A DNA stretch of 64,000 nucleotides from Staphylococcus sp. NRL 16/872 (GCF_022815905.2 NZ_CP119327.1:992001-1056000), one strand, 5' to 3'; shown: positions 44,133 to 51,724, numbered from the stretch's first letter. Notes: a model not told the origin generated them from the letters alone. A program made the numbers and translations.

Positions 44133-44693
44133 ATGACGAATGTAATTATTGTTCATTCATGTCTAGGTGATTCTCATAATCATTGGTATGAGTGGCTACA
44201 ACATAATTTAAAATTAGAAGGCTATGATGTTCAATTATTTAATATAGATAAAGACAATAATCATAATATTGATAAATGGGTAACAGCTATGAACAAGCAG
44301 ATTATAATCTCTAGTTCTGATACATACTTTGTAACACATGGATTTGGTTCAATAGCAGCATTGAAGTATATTGAAGATTTAGATATTAATAAACCATTAG
44401 CCGGATTTTTTAGTATAGCCGGTTTTAAAGAAGATGCAAAAGATATAGATGAAAATATTAATATTGATCCAATAGATATTGATTATTCTAAAATTAAAAG
44501 TAAAATTAAACATTTCTATGGATTAGCATCTAAAACTGATCAATATGTTTCGTATAAAGAAACTGAGAAGTTACTTAAGACATTAGGTGGTCATATAAGA
44601 ATAGTAGAAGAGGGTGGCCATTTTCTAGAAGAAGAGGGTTTCGTTTCATTTACTGAATTACAAGAAAGAATGCAAATGTATATGACTAAATAG
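44133..44693 (+). CDS. RBBP9/YdeN-like alpha/beta hydrolase, nucleophile lost
   Basis: This 186-residue protein has the fold marks of the RBBP9/YdeN serine hydrolases: IVHSCLGDSHNHWYEWL at the start, an acid segment ASKTDQYVSY (about 131-140) and a His segment EEGGHFLEEEG (about 160-170). The nucleophile elbow, normally GHSLG, reads THGFG (about 69-73), so the Ser is replaced by Gly. It may be an inactive relative or use another residue. ATG 44133 follows GGAGGGG. Confidence 0.72.
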   Translation: MTNVIIVHSCLGDSHNHWYEWLQHNLKLEGYDVQLFNIDKDNNHNIDKWVTAMNKQIIISSSDTYFVTHGFGSIAALKYIEDLDINKPLAGFFSIAGFKEDAKDIDENINIDPIDIDYSKIKSKIKHFYGLASKTDQYVSYKETEKLLKTLGGHIRIVEEGGHFLEEEGFVSFTELQERMQMYMTK

Positions 44694-45070
44694 TTTAAAG
44701 ACTATCAAATAGATAGGTAAAATTTATTATTTTATAGAGGTCGGGACAAAAGTGATAAGGATTTGAGCAGCATCGATCGATGAATGAAATAACTTTTCAA
44801 ATTTTGTTAAGGTGGGAGTTTATTCCTAAATCATGTTGATTGTATACTTACTTTTTGAAAATTTTTATGTCTAGCCCCCGTTGCCGAAACTTGTGCATTT
44901 AGTTATTCTAAAGCACAAGTTCGTTTTATCACACAATTTCTAAAGATAGTTTTCAAGAGATAAATATATATTTATTGCGTTAAATAGGGGGGCTTAATAT
45001 CCAATTCGTATATTTAATTAAAATTTTCTAAGTGTAGCGTTTTTTTACACAAAATACTTTGTAATTGTTA
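44694..45070. other. Intergenic region with degenerate staphylococcal repeat
   Basis: No gene is visible. GGTCGGGACA at about 44740 and TGTCTAGCCCCC at about 44868 are partly complementary and resemble the ends of the common staphylococcal intergenic GTCGGGACA repeats. A perfect hairpin follows at 44888-44921. Confidence 0.4.
44888..44926 (+). terminator. Hairpin, possible terminator
   Basis: AACTTGTGC / GCACAAGTT arms flank a 15-16 base middle part and are followed by TCGTTTTA. It probably ends the 44133 transcript. Confidence 0.55.
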
Positions 45071-45099
45071 TTGACTATAAAGGCTATAGTATATATACT
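45071..45099 (+). promoter_or_regulatory. Promoter P1 of the second tRNA cluster
   Basis: TTGACT at 45071-45076 and TATACT at 45094-45099 with a 17-base spacer. It shares the 16-base block ATATACTAATAAAGTA with P2. Confidence 0.72.
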
Positions 45100-45195
45100 A
45101 ATAAAGTATTCAAAAAAGCGGTGCTTAAAAAATAATTATCGCATAAATATATAAAGCTTAAATTAATTAAATGTAAAAATTAATTTAAAAAAGTA

Positions 45196-45225
45196 TTGAC
45201 ACTACTAAGGCTTAAATGATATACT
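45196..45225 (+). promoter_or_regulatory. Promoter P2 of the second tRNA cluster
   Basis: TTGACA at 45196-45201 and TATACT at 45220-45225 with an 18-base spacer, 39 bases before tRNA-fMet. Confidence 0.78.
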
Positions 45226-45263
45226 AATAAAGTACTTGATTTTAAGGAAATAAATAATATTAG

Positions 45264-45337
<74 letters not shown>

Positions 45338-45351
45338 TACATAATTTAGTA

Positions 45352-45427
45352 GGTCTCGTAGTGTAGCGGTTAACACGCCTGCCTGTCACGCAGGAGATCG
45401 CGGGTTCGATTCCCGTCGAGACCGCCA
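45352..45427 (+). tRNA. tRNA-Asp (GTC), copy 3
   Basis: Anticodon GTC at 45385-45387, CCA encoded; identical to the copies at 11808 and 12109. Confidence 0.96.
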
Positions 45428-45442
45428 TTACTTTCTTATCAT

Positions 45443-45515
45443 GGTTCAGTAGCTCAGTTGGTAGAGCAATGGATTGAAGCTCCATGTGTCGGCAGTTCGA
45501 CTCTGTCCTGAACCA
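45443..45515 (+). tRNA. tRNA-Phe (GAA), copy 2
   Basis: Anticodon GAA at 45476-45478; identical to 12196-12268. Confidence 0.96.
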
Positions 45516-45525
45516 TTTACACTTT

Positions 45526-45599
45526 GGCGGTTGTGGCGAAGTGGTTAACGCATCGGATTGTGGTTCCGACACTCGAGGGTTCGATTCCCTTCAACCGCC
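45526..45599 (+). tRNA. tRNA-His (GTG), copy 2
   Basis: Anticodon GTG at 45560-45562 with G at -1; same as 12529-12602. Confidence 0.96.
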
Positions 45600-45616
45600 C
45601 CATAATCGTTTACTAA

Positions 45617-45690
45617 GCGGGTGTAGTTTAATGGCAAAACCTCAGCCTTCCAAGCTGATGTTGTGGGTTCGATTCCCATCACCCGCTCCA
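45617..45690 (+). tRNA. tRNA-Gly (TCC), proteinogenic type
   Basis: Anticodon TCC at 45649-45651 with a normal T-loop (TTCGATT), so, unlike the four genes at 12780-13118, it should serve translation. CCA encoded. Confidence 0.95.
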
Positions 45691-45703
45691 TTATTAACAT
45701 TAT

Positions 45704-45778
45704 TCCACAGTAGCTCAGTGGTAGAGCTATCGGCTGTTAACCGATCGGTCGTAGGTTCGAATCCTACCTGTGGAGCCA
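45704..45778 (+). tRNA. tRNA-Asn (GTT)
   Basis: Anticodon GTT at 45736-45738, G73 and CCA encoded. Confidence 0.96.
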
Positions 45779-45779
45779 T

Positions 45780-45851
45780 GGCTCCTTGGTCAAGCGGTTA
45801 AGACACCGCCCTTTCACGGCGGTAACACGGGTTCGAGTCCCGTAGGAGTCA
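45780..45851 (+). tRNA. tRNA-Glu (TTC)
   Basis: Anticodon TTC at 45813-45815. It starts 1 base after the tRNA-Asn CCA. CCA is not encoded. Confidence 0.95.
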
Positions 45852-45854
45852 TTC

Positions 45855-45888
45855 AAACAGAAGTGAAATATCGCTTCTGTTTTTTTAT
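45855..45888 (+). terminator. Terminator between tRNA-Glu and tRNA-Ser
   Basis: Inverted repeat AAACAGAAGTGA / TCGCTTCTGTTT followed by T7. It ends the main part of the cluster, so tRNA-Ser depends on readthrough or its own weak promoter. Confidence 0.85.
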
Positions 45889-45907
45889 TTATTTAATTTT
45901 ATATTTT

Positions 45908-45997
45908 GGGAAGTTGTCCGAGTCTGGCCGAAGGAGCACGCCTGGAAAGTGTGTAAACGCCACAAGCGTTTCAAGGGTTCGAATCCCTTACTTCCCG
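45908..45997 (+). tRNA. tRNA-Ser (GGA), prophage attachment gene
   Basis: Class II tRNA with a long variable arm and anticodon GGA at 45944-45946; CCA is not encoded. The integrase gene ends 53 bases downstream. Confidence 0.95.
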
Positions 45998-46052
45998 TTA
46001 ACAAACCCTTATATCAAGGGATTTAGACCTATCAAGTGTCAAAAATGTGTCA
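45975..46052. other. Probable attL region
   Basis: The 3' part of tRNA-Ser (T-arm and acceptor, about 45975-45997) meets the prophage DNA here. Two direct repeats GTGTCA at 46036-46041 and 46047-46052, 11 bases apart, could be integrase arm sites. The exact core needs the right end, which lies outside the window. Confidence 0.5.
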
Positions 46053-47099
46053 TGAAAATAATTCTCTGACCTTTTGACCTTGCTCTTTTTTATGTTCTTC
46101 AAGTAAATGAGTATAAGTATCGAGTGTTTGCGAAATAGTTGCATGCCCTAATCTCTTGCTTATATATTCAATAGAAATTCCTTTTGATAATAAATAAGAT
46201 GTATGTGTATGTCTAAGAGAATAGGGTGTTACATTATCATCTTCTAAACCAATAATTTTTTTAGTGTGGTTAAAAGATTTAGCCACTGCGTTATGACTTA
46301 AGCTAAATAACTTTCCATCAATTCTACGCGGCAATTTAGATAGTTTTGAGTTAATCATCAAAATATCTTTAGGATTAACTTCTACGTTTCTTTTTGAATT
46401 TTTCGTTTTAGTTCCAGGCAAATGAACAATACCATTTGATTTATTTAAATCGTTATATGTCATGCCAATTAAATCACTGTATCGCGCACCAGTAATAGCC
46501 ATCAAGTATAAAAAGATATAACTTTGATCGTTTCTACTTTTGAAATAATCTAGCATAGCCAGATAATGGGTGATAGACATAAATTTAAATCTTTCATTCT
46601 TAGCTTCCACAGTTCCTTTTGCAATCACATTATAAGTTACATCTTTTTTTAAATAGCCATCATACACTGCATCTTTAAGTGCTTGTTTTAAACAGTTATT
46701 CACTTTCCTAACCGTTTCATCTGTTCGACCTTTACCGTAATTATTTAGAAACTTTTGATATTCAGAGCGTTTGATATTTTTTACTAACATATTTTCCCCG
46801 AAAAATTCTTCAAATAAATCTAATGATCGCTTATACCAATAATATTGACGTGACGATAATTCACTTTTCTTTTTCATTATTAGCCATTCTTCATAATACG
46901 AAGAAAATGTTTTATTATTTTCTAAGGCGTTACCATCTTCCAAATCTCTAATCAATTGTTGTGCTGCATTTGTTGCCTCTGCTTTCGTTTTGAAACCAGA
47001 TTTACGCTTTTTACCTGATTTAAAACTAGGATGTTTCACGTCATATTGCCAACTTGTCGAGTTTTTGTTTTTTCGTTTTGTTACTGTAAAAGATGCCAT
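46050..47099 (-). CDS. int: Prophage tyrosine integrase
   Basis: A 349-residue site-specific recombinase with an N-terminal AP2-like arm-binding part (about 1-50), core-binding domain (about 55-145) and catalytic domain with Arg in TGARYSDLIGM, the HxxR box YSLRHTHTSYLL, and the nucleophile Tyr in SQTLDTYTHL. ATG 47099 follows GAGAGGAAT. It integrates at the adjacent tRNA-Ser. Confidence 0.95.
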   Translation of the reverse strand: MASFTVTKRKNKNSTSWQYDVKHPSFKSGKKRKSGFKTKAEATNAAQQLIRDLEDGNALENNKTFSSYYEEWLIMKKKSELSSRQYYWYKRSLDLFEEFFGENMLVKNIKRSEYQKFLNNYGKGRTDETVRKVNNCLKQALKDAVYDGYLKKDVTYNVIAKGTVEAKNERFKFMSITHYLAMLDYFKSRNDQSYIFLYLMAITGARYSDLIGMTYNDLNKSNGIVHLPGTKTKNSKRNVEVNPKDILMINSKLSKLPRRIDGKLFSLSHNAVAKSFNHTKKIIGLEDDNVTPYSLRHTHTSYLLSKGISIEYISKRLGHATISQTLDTYTHLLEEHKKEQGQKVRELFS

Positions 47100-47162
47100 T
47101 TTTTTACCATTCCTCTCTAAAAATTGCAAAAAATAATAAGGGTAGACGTGCTACCCAATTAT

Positions 47163-48080
47163 TTATTGTTCAGTTGCATCAATATATGTTTGTCCGTTAT
47201 TATCTTGCTTTTCAACACCTACTGGAACATCGCTTTTGCCAAATGCAGACGGGTGGCCACCTGAGTGTTCTTGTGCCACTTGTTCCATTTGACTTTCATC
47301 ATGAGTAGTTGGCTTTGTTTTATTCCACTCATCGATATCTGCTTGTGTCATGCTAGTATTTTGTTGAGTTGTATTCTGCTGATTAGATTGTTTTTGATTA
47401 GATGCAACTTGTGTCTTTTTAGGCATTGCGCTATTACTATTTTCTGTTTTATTTGCAACTGCATCATCAGATTTAATAGCGCTATCATTATTTGTGTTAT
47501 CATTTGTGTTTTCGTCAGAATTGCTCGCTTGATTATTAAGGTCGTCAGTTGCAGAATAATCAACAGTTTTTAATTTAGTTATATCTATCTTTTTGGTGCC
47601 TAACTTTTCGCCACCAACGCCTTTTGTAAACGTCAGAATAACTTCATTATTATTTTTTAATTGATAAGTAGATAAACCTTTGACTGTTTTGCCTTTTTTG
47701 ATTGTGTCGTCGTTATGGTCTGTCCAGTCTTTATATTTGCCTCCTTTAACGATAGTCATTCCGGTATCTAAGGTGCTAACAGTGTTATCATCATCTTGTT
47801 TAACTTCAACGCCTGCACTCCAAACGTTACCAGGAGTTATCGCATCGTCATCTGTTTTGTTTTTAACCTCATATTTAAACGCTATTTCTTTGTTACCACT
47901 TTCTTTGTCATTAACGATAAAAGTATCTTTAATTTTTAGCACAGCTTGATCTAAAACCAATGTATCATTGGTAAATTGTGGTTTATTCTCGTCAACAGAT
48001 TTAGATTGCGTTGAACTATTATTGCTGCATGCACCTAATACAAATAAACTAGCCAATAAAATAAATAAAACCTTTTTCAT
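47163..48080 (-). CDS. Prophage-encoded DUF5067-like lipoprotein
   Basis: A 305-residue lipoprotein with lipobox FVLGAC, an immunoglobulin-like DUF5067-type domain (about 35-170) and then a long Asn/Gln/Ser-rich linker with a short C-terminal segment (HDESQMEQVAQEHSGGHPSA). It is expressed from the repressor strand, so it is probably made in the lysogen. Position between integrase and repressor is like the Ltp superinfection-exclusion lipoprotein of Streptococcus phage TP-J34. Function here is inferred. Confidence 0.75.
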   Translation of the reverse strand: MKKVLFILLASLFVLGACSNNSSTQSKSVDENKPQFTNDTLVLDQAVLKIKDTFIVNDKESGNKEIAFKYEVKNKTDDDAITPGNVWSAGVEVKQDDDNTVSTLDTGMTIVKGGKYKDWTDHNDDTIKKGKTVKGLSTYQLKNNNEVILTFTKGVGGEKLGTKKIDITKLKTVDYSATDDLNNQASNSDENTNDNTNNDSAIKSDDAVANKTENSNSAMPKKTQVASNQKQSNQQNTTQQNTSMTQADIDEWNKTKPTTHDESQMEQVAQEHSGGHPSAFGKSDVPVGVEKQDNNGQTYIDATEQ

Positions 48081-48100
48081 TCTACATTTCTCCCTTTATT

Positions 48101-48562
48101 TTATATTTTGCTATATTTAAAAACTCTCAATGGCTCAAAGGTAATAGAATAATTGCCGTAGTGAGTTCCAATACCATATTTATTTTTATAATGTTCCAGT
48201 ATCTCTACTATGTACTTTTCACTTAATTGAACATAATCAGCCAATTCATATAAGCTACTTACACCATAGTTATGTGCCTCCACGATAATGCGTAAGGGGA
48301 GTGCTGCCTCGTACCCGTGACGCCTAGCGTAGTTTTCAAATTTGCGATTTATGTCTTTAGATTGATCTAAAATATTCCCATATGTAAGTTTGTGATGTGC
48401 GAGTTCTTCGTAGAGAACTTCGGCTTTGCGTGTTTCGGATAGGTTGCGTTTAATTAGAATTAAATCGCCTAACCATAAACCGTGTAAGTCATTAGGCATA
48501 ACATCTGTTTCTCTGACTTCTATATAGTCATGCTCTATTAACATTTTTTCATATAACCCCAT
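48101..48562 (-). CDS. ImmA/IrrE-like metallopeptidase protein
   Basis: A 153-residue protein beside the repressor. ImmA proteins cleave phage or ICE repressors to trigger excision. The active-site helix reads VLYEELAHHKLTYG (about 48-61), so the HExxH motif appears as EELAH, lacking the first His while keeping the Glu and second His. This may be an inactive or altered form, although the segment otherwise looks conserved. Confidence 0.78.
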   Translation of the reverse strand: MGLYEKMLIEHDYIEVRETDVMPNDLHGLWLGDLILIKRNLSETRKAEVLYEELAHHKLTYGNILDQSKDINRKFENYARRHGYEAALPLRIIVEAHNYGVSSLYELADYVQLSEKYIVEILEHYKNKYGIGTHYGNYSITFEPLRVFKYSKI

Positions 48563-48573
48563 AAAAACACCCT

Positions 48574-48903
48574 TTATTTACGTTTACTTCTTATAAAATC
48601 AGCATAATCTAAAACTCGTTGCCATTCGTCATCAGTTAATTCACCCTCAAGATGAGCTGCACGATGTAGTGGTTGTTCATGTTGTTGTTCACTTTTATCA
48701 AAACCAAGTAAATATTCTGTACTGATACTAAGTGCTTTTGCAAAATCTTCTGAACGATTTAATGGAAATTCTCTAGTTAAATTTAAATAACGTGATACAG
48801 CAGATTTAGCAACTCCAACACGACGAGCCAATTCACTAAGTGACATATCTTGTTCTTTCATAGCTGATTTAATTATTGTGATTATTTCATCATTATTTCT
48901 CAT
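48574..48903 (-). CDS. CI-like phage repressor
   Basis: A 109-residue XRE protein with an N-terminal helix-turn-helix (MSLSELARRVGVAKSAVSRYL, about 19-39). It lacks the C-terminal LexA/S24 autoprotease domain, so induction would depend on the neighbouring ImmA-like protein or an antirepressor. It is divergent from the Cro gene, with an operator region between them. Confidence 0.88.
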   Translation of the reverse strand: MRNNDEIITIIKSAMKEQDMSLSELARRVGVAKSAVSRYLNLTREFPLNRSEDFAKALSISTEYLLGFDKSEQQHEQPLHRAAHLEGELTDDEWQRVLDYADFIRSKRK

Positions 48904-48930
48904 TTTAAGTATCTCCTGAATAAATATATT

Positions 48931-49080
48931 GTTCTTTCATGTGAACAATTAGATTATATCATCGTTCCCAAATGAATACAATATATAGGTAGAAAAAACT
49001 TTTTTGAATTTTTATAAGTAAAAAGTGTTGACTAACGGGAACGACACATGTTAAGTTATATACAGTTCTCAAACGAGAAC
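48931..49080. promoter_or_regulatory. Lysogeny switch operators and promoters
   Basis: Four 16-base sites of form GTTC-N8-GAAC lie at 48931-48946, 48964-48979 (right half degenerate), 49027-49042 (GTTG left half) and 49065-49080. The leftward repressor promoter has -10 at 48953-48958 and -35 at 48976-48981 (TTGTAT-17-TATAAT), with site 2 between the boxes. Rightward, TTGACT at 49028-49033 is a likely -35 overlapped by site 3; its -10 is unclear. Confidence 0.7.
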
Positions 49081-49096
49081 GAACGGAGGTGACAAC

Positions 49097-49336
49097 ATGG
49101 TACTCAACTTAAAAAGATTGAGAGCAGAAAGAATAGCTTGTGGAATAACGCAAGATGAGATGGCGCACAAAATGGGGTGGAAAACAAGAACTCCATACGC
49201 TAAAAGGGAAAATGGCATTGTAGATATTGGAGCAAATGAGTTTATTAAAATGGCCAAAATATTAGGTTATGAAACAAACAATTTGGATATTTTTTTTACT
49301 CAAGATGTTCCCGAAAAAGAACGACAAACAAATTAA
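49097..49336 (+). CDS. Cro-like XRE regulator
   Basis: A 79-residue helix-turn-helix protein (ITQDEMAHKMGWKTRTPYAK, about 16-35), the first rightward gene after the operators. ATG 49097 follows GGAGGTGAC. It is expected to oppose the repressor during lytic growth. Confidence 0.85.
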   Translation: MVLNLKRLRAERIACGITQDEMAHKMGWKTRTPYAKRENGIVDIGANEFIKMAKILGYETNNLDIFFTQDVPEKERQTN

Positions 49337-49353
49337 TAAAAGAGGTGGATTAA

Positions 49354-50283
49354 TTGAATGAACTACAACTTAGTAACGACCTAACAACGATTGAAACTGA
49401 AATTAAGAGTTATCAAAATATCGCTGGTCAATCTATTTTTGAGATTGGTCGAAGATTGAAACACGTTAAAGAGAATGACTTAGCACATGGAGAGTTTGGT
49501 AAGTGGTTAGAAAAAGTAAATTTAAACCAACGTGTAGCACAACAGATGATTAAGATTTACGATACTCCAGAATTGAAAACGAGGATGTCCTCGAATTTAG
49601 GAATGCAAGCATTATACGAAATCGCAACTCTTCCCGAACCAGAACGCACCAAAGAGCACACAACATCAAGTGGAGAAACAAAAACACCTGATGAGATGAC
49701 AGTTCGAGAATTACGTGAATTGAAGAAACAACTCAAGCAACGTGACGAACAAAACGCCCAACTCCAATCACAAGTCAAACAAGCGCAACGTTCAGAAGAA
49801 ATTGCCAAGAAACAACTAGAAAACGCAGAAAACAGAGAGCCAGAGGTAATCGAGAAATATATTGAACCAGAAGATTACCAACAAACGAAAGATGCACTCA
49901 ATCAATCAAGACACCAACAAAAATTGATTGAACAACGTAACGAAAAATTAGAAAAAGACATTAAAGAAATGGAGCAACGTAGAGATGAAATAAGTGAGAA
50001 ATCGCAGAAATATGATGAATTAAATAAAGCTATTAACGATATGAATGCGAAATTGAATGATGGGCAACAAAGGTTAAAAGCACAAAAAGAAATTTATGAT
50101 TTGGTCAAAGGTAGTGAGAAAGTCATTCGAGAAGTAGCGCCACTTTGTTATCTGGCTTTTTCAAAAGATATTATCGACAACGATTATGCAAGAAAACCTA
50201 TTGAAAAAATTATTGAAGATTTAAGCGACATGGCAAACAGATTAAAAAAACAACTTAAACAAGGAGATGTTATAGATGTCTAA
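49354..50283 (+). CDS. DUF3102-domain phage protein
   Basis: A 309-residue protein with an N-terminal DUF3102 domain (about 1-90; IFEIGRRLKHVKENDLAHGEFGKWLE) and a long coiled coil (about 110-245). It starts with TTG 49354 behind AGAGGTGG. DUF3102 proteins are common in the early region of Firmicute phages; their role is unknown. Confidence 0.8.
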   Translation: MNELQLSNDLTTIETEIKSYQNIAGQSIFEIGRRLKHVKENDLAHGEFGKWLEKVNLNQRVAQQMIKIYDTPELKTRMSSNLGMQALYEIATLPEPERTKEHTTSSGETKTPDEMTVRELRELKKQLKQRDEQNAQLQSQVKQAQRSEEIAKKQLENAENREPEVIEKYIEPEDYQQTKDALNQSRHQQKLIEQRNEKLEKDIKEMEQRRDEISEKSQKYDELNKAINDMNAKLNDGQQRLKAQKEIYDLVKGSEKVIREVAPLCYLAFSKDIIDNDYARKPIEKIIEDLSDMANRLKKQLKQGDVIDV

Positions 50284-50815
50284 TCAAGTAATGGAATTAA
50301 GAAGAAGCCAAATGGAAAACATGGTAACACAAGCGAATTCAATTTTACAAATGTACGACGAAATTGTAGAAACAAAAAATGAAATTAGAGAAACAAAAGC
50401 AGATATTGCTCATACAAAAGATGAACTTTTATCTTTATACAAAGAAATAAAAAAAGAATTTGAAGATTTCAAAAACACAGTACCTTTAACTGGGCCACAA
50501 GCAGATAGATTATACGCAGTTTGTACGAGAAAAGGTCACCAACTCACTAAACAATATTTTGGAGAAGAAGTGTCTCAAGAGTTGTATTCTAAAAAGTTTG
50601 GTCATCTTGTGAAAGGTGTTTACACAGCTATTAGAAAGAAATTTGAAGTTAATAAATACAATCAAGTAAAACGTGTGGAATGTGAAGTTGCTATTGCGTT
50701 TACAGAAACTTTGACTTTAAGTGATTTACCTAAAAATTATTTAAGACTTACAGACCATCAAATTGATGTTGCTGAAAGACATGGAGATTTTGAAATTTTA
50801 AAAAGACTCGCTTAA
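50276..50815 (+). CDS. ORF6C-domain phage regulator
   Basis: A 179-residue protein with a coiled-coil N terminus and a C-terminal ORF6C domain (about 75-165), as in phage antirepressors. It lacks the N-terminal BRO/KilA part. It overlaps the previous gene by 8 bases. Probably helps the lytic switch, by family. Confidence 0.8.
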   Translation: MSNQVMELRRSQMENMVTQANSILQMYDEIVETKNEIRETKADIAHTKDELLSLYKEIKKEFEDFKNTVPLTGPQADRLYAVCTRKGHQLTKQYFGEEVSQELYSKKFGHLVKGVYTAIRKKFEVNKYNQVKRVECEVAIAFTETLTLSDLPKNYLRLTDHQIDVAERHGDFEILKRLA

Positions 50816-50852
50816 CCCACAATCGAACAAACAACTTAAAGGAGGATAACAA

Positions 50853-51014
50853 ATGCAAGACTTAAAAAAATTACATGAGATAGCGATCAAAATTTTCGAA
50901 TTAGCAGAAAAAGAAAAATGGAGCGAAGAGGAATTGCTAACGACAATAGACCTCTTACATCTCCAAAATAAAAATACATTGTCTTTAACTGTTGATGGTA
51001 AAAAAATTATTTAG
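50853..51014 (+). CDS. Small phage protein (53 residues)
   Basis: A 53-residue helical protein (start MQDLKKLHEIAIKIFELAEK) with RBS AAAGGAGGAT. Its end overlaps the opposite-strand gene at 51007. Function unknown. Confidence 0.7.
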   Translation: MQDLKKLHEIAIKIFELAEKEKWSEEELLTTIDLLHLQNKNTLSLTVDGKKII

Positions 51015-51255
51015 GATTTTTTGTATTCATATCAACATCAAAAGTTAAAGAGCTTTCATCAACCAAAATTAATCGGTGACTTGAACGTATATCAATATTA
51101 TTGCCGTCAACTTGGATTGTTACGACCAAACCATTTTCGTAAGCTAATCGAACACCTTTGCTACCATCTACAAATTCACATGGTGTTTCTTCAAACTTAC
51201 CGGCATTTCTAACATTGATACTAAAGTTATAGCTAGTTTTCAACCTTATCACCAC
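51007..51255 (-). CDS. Leftward small phage protein (82 residues)
   Basis: An 82-residue beta-rich protein on the strand opposite to its neighbours. The start is uncertain: GTG 51255 gives MVIRLKTSYN, while a TTG at 51243 is preceded by GGTGATAAGG. No recognised domain. It is the only leftward gene in the early region, so it may be expressed in the lysogen. Confidence 0.55.
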   Translation of the reverse strand: MVIRLKTSYNFSINVRNAGKFEETPCEFVDGSKGVRLAYENGLVVTIQVDGNNIDIRSSHRLILVDESSLTFDVDMNTKNPK

Positions 51256-51305
51256 ACACTATCGCAGTAGCGATAACCAAATTATACACGAAAGGAGTGA
51301 TTTTA

Positions 51306-51515
51306 ATGGAATGCATCGGCTTTGCAGACGTAAAAGAGTTTGTGAAAATTAGCGGTTTATCGAAAGACGACTTTGAAAAGAAAATAGCTTCAAATAAAGG
51401 TTTTCAACAAGAATGTATGTATCGATTTGAAGGTAGTCGTAAACGTTATATCAAAGTCAGAAAAGCAATCGACTATATCGAGAATAATTTGATGGTTAAC
51501 GAAGCTAGTTTATGA
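51306..51515 (+). CDS. Small phage protein, DUF771-like
   Basis: A 69-residue protein beginning MECIGFADVKEFVKISGLSK with ATG 51306 behind AAAGGAGTGA. The helix-rich N terminus and RYIKVRKAIDYIE end resemble DUF771-type phage DNA-binding proteins. Assignment is tentative. Confidence 0.6.
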   Translation: MECIGFADVKEFVKISGLSKDDFEKKIASNKGFQQECMYRFEGSRKRYIKVRKAIDYIENNLMVNEASL

Positions 51516-51528
51516 GGAGATGATATCC

Positions 51529-51690
51529 ATGTCGACCAAAGACAAAACAATACTAATCACTGGATTAGCATTTAACACAATATTTTTTGCATCTATCATG
51601 ATTAATATATTCATCACTGACGCAGCAGGAATAGCGTTATTTACATCACTTGCAACATACATCTTTTTTGACAGTTATTTTTACAAATAA
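51529..51690 (+). CDS. Small phage membrane protein (53 residues)
   Basis: A 53-residue protein with two hydrophobic segments (about 8-29 and 32-50). ATG 51529 follows GAGGAGATG. Function unknown. Confidence 0.65.
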   Translation: MSTKDKTILITGLAFNTIFFASIMINIFITDAAGIALFTSLATYIFFDSYFYK

Positions 51691-51692
51691 AA

Positions 51693-51724
51693 AGACTGAT
51701 ACTCACGGCAATGAGTAACAGTCG
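51693..51724 (+). other. Hairpin in early phage transcript
   Basis: Arms GACTGATACTCA and ATGAGTAACAGTC can pair around CGGCA. There is no T run, so it is not a plain terminator. It lies between two small genes and could be an RNA processing or regulatory element. Confidence 0.4.

Noticed and set aside
44738..44880. A functional repeat element or small RNA
   Set aside because: The ends resemble staphylococcal GTCGGGACA repeats but pair poorly; no support for a function.
47265..47949. Rightward open frames antisense to the lipoprotein gene
   Set aside because: The leftward gene has a signal peptide, lipobox and normal codon use; the antisense frames lack RBS and homology.
49028..49062. Complete promoter for the cro gene
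   Set aside because: TTGACT is a good -35, but no -10 lies at 16-18 bases; TATATA is 23 bases away.
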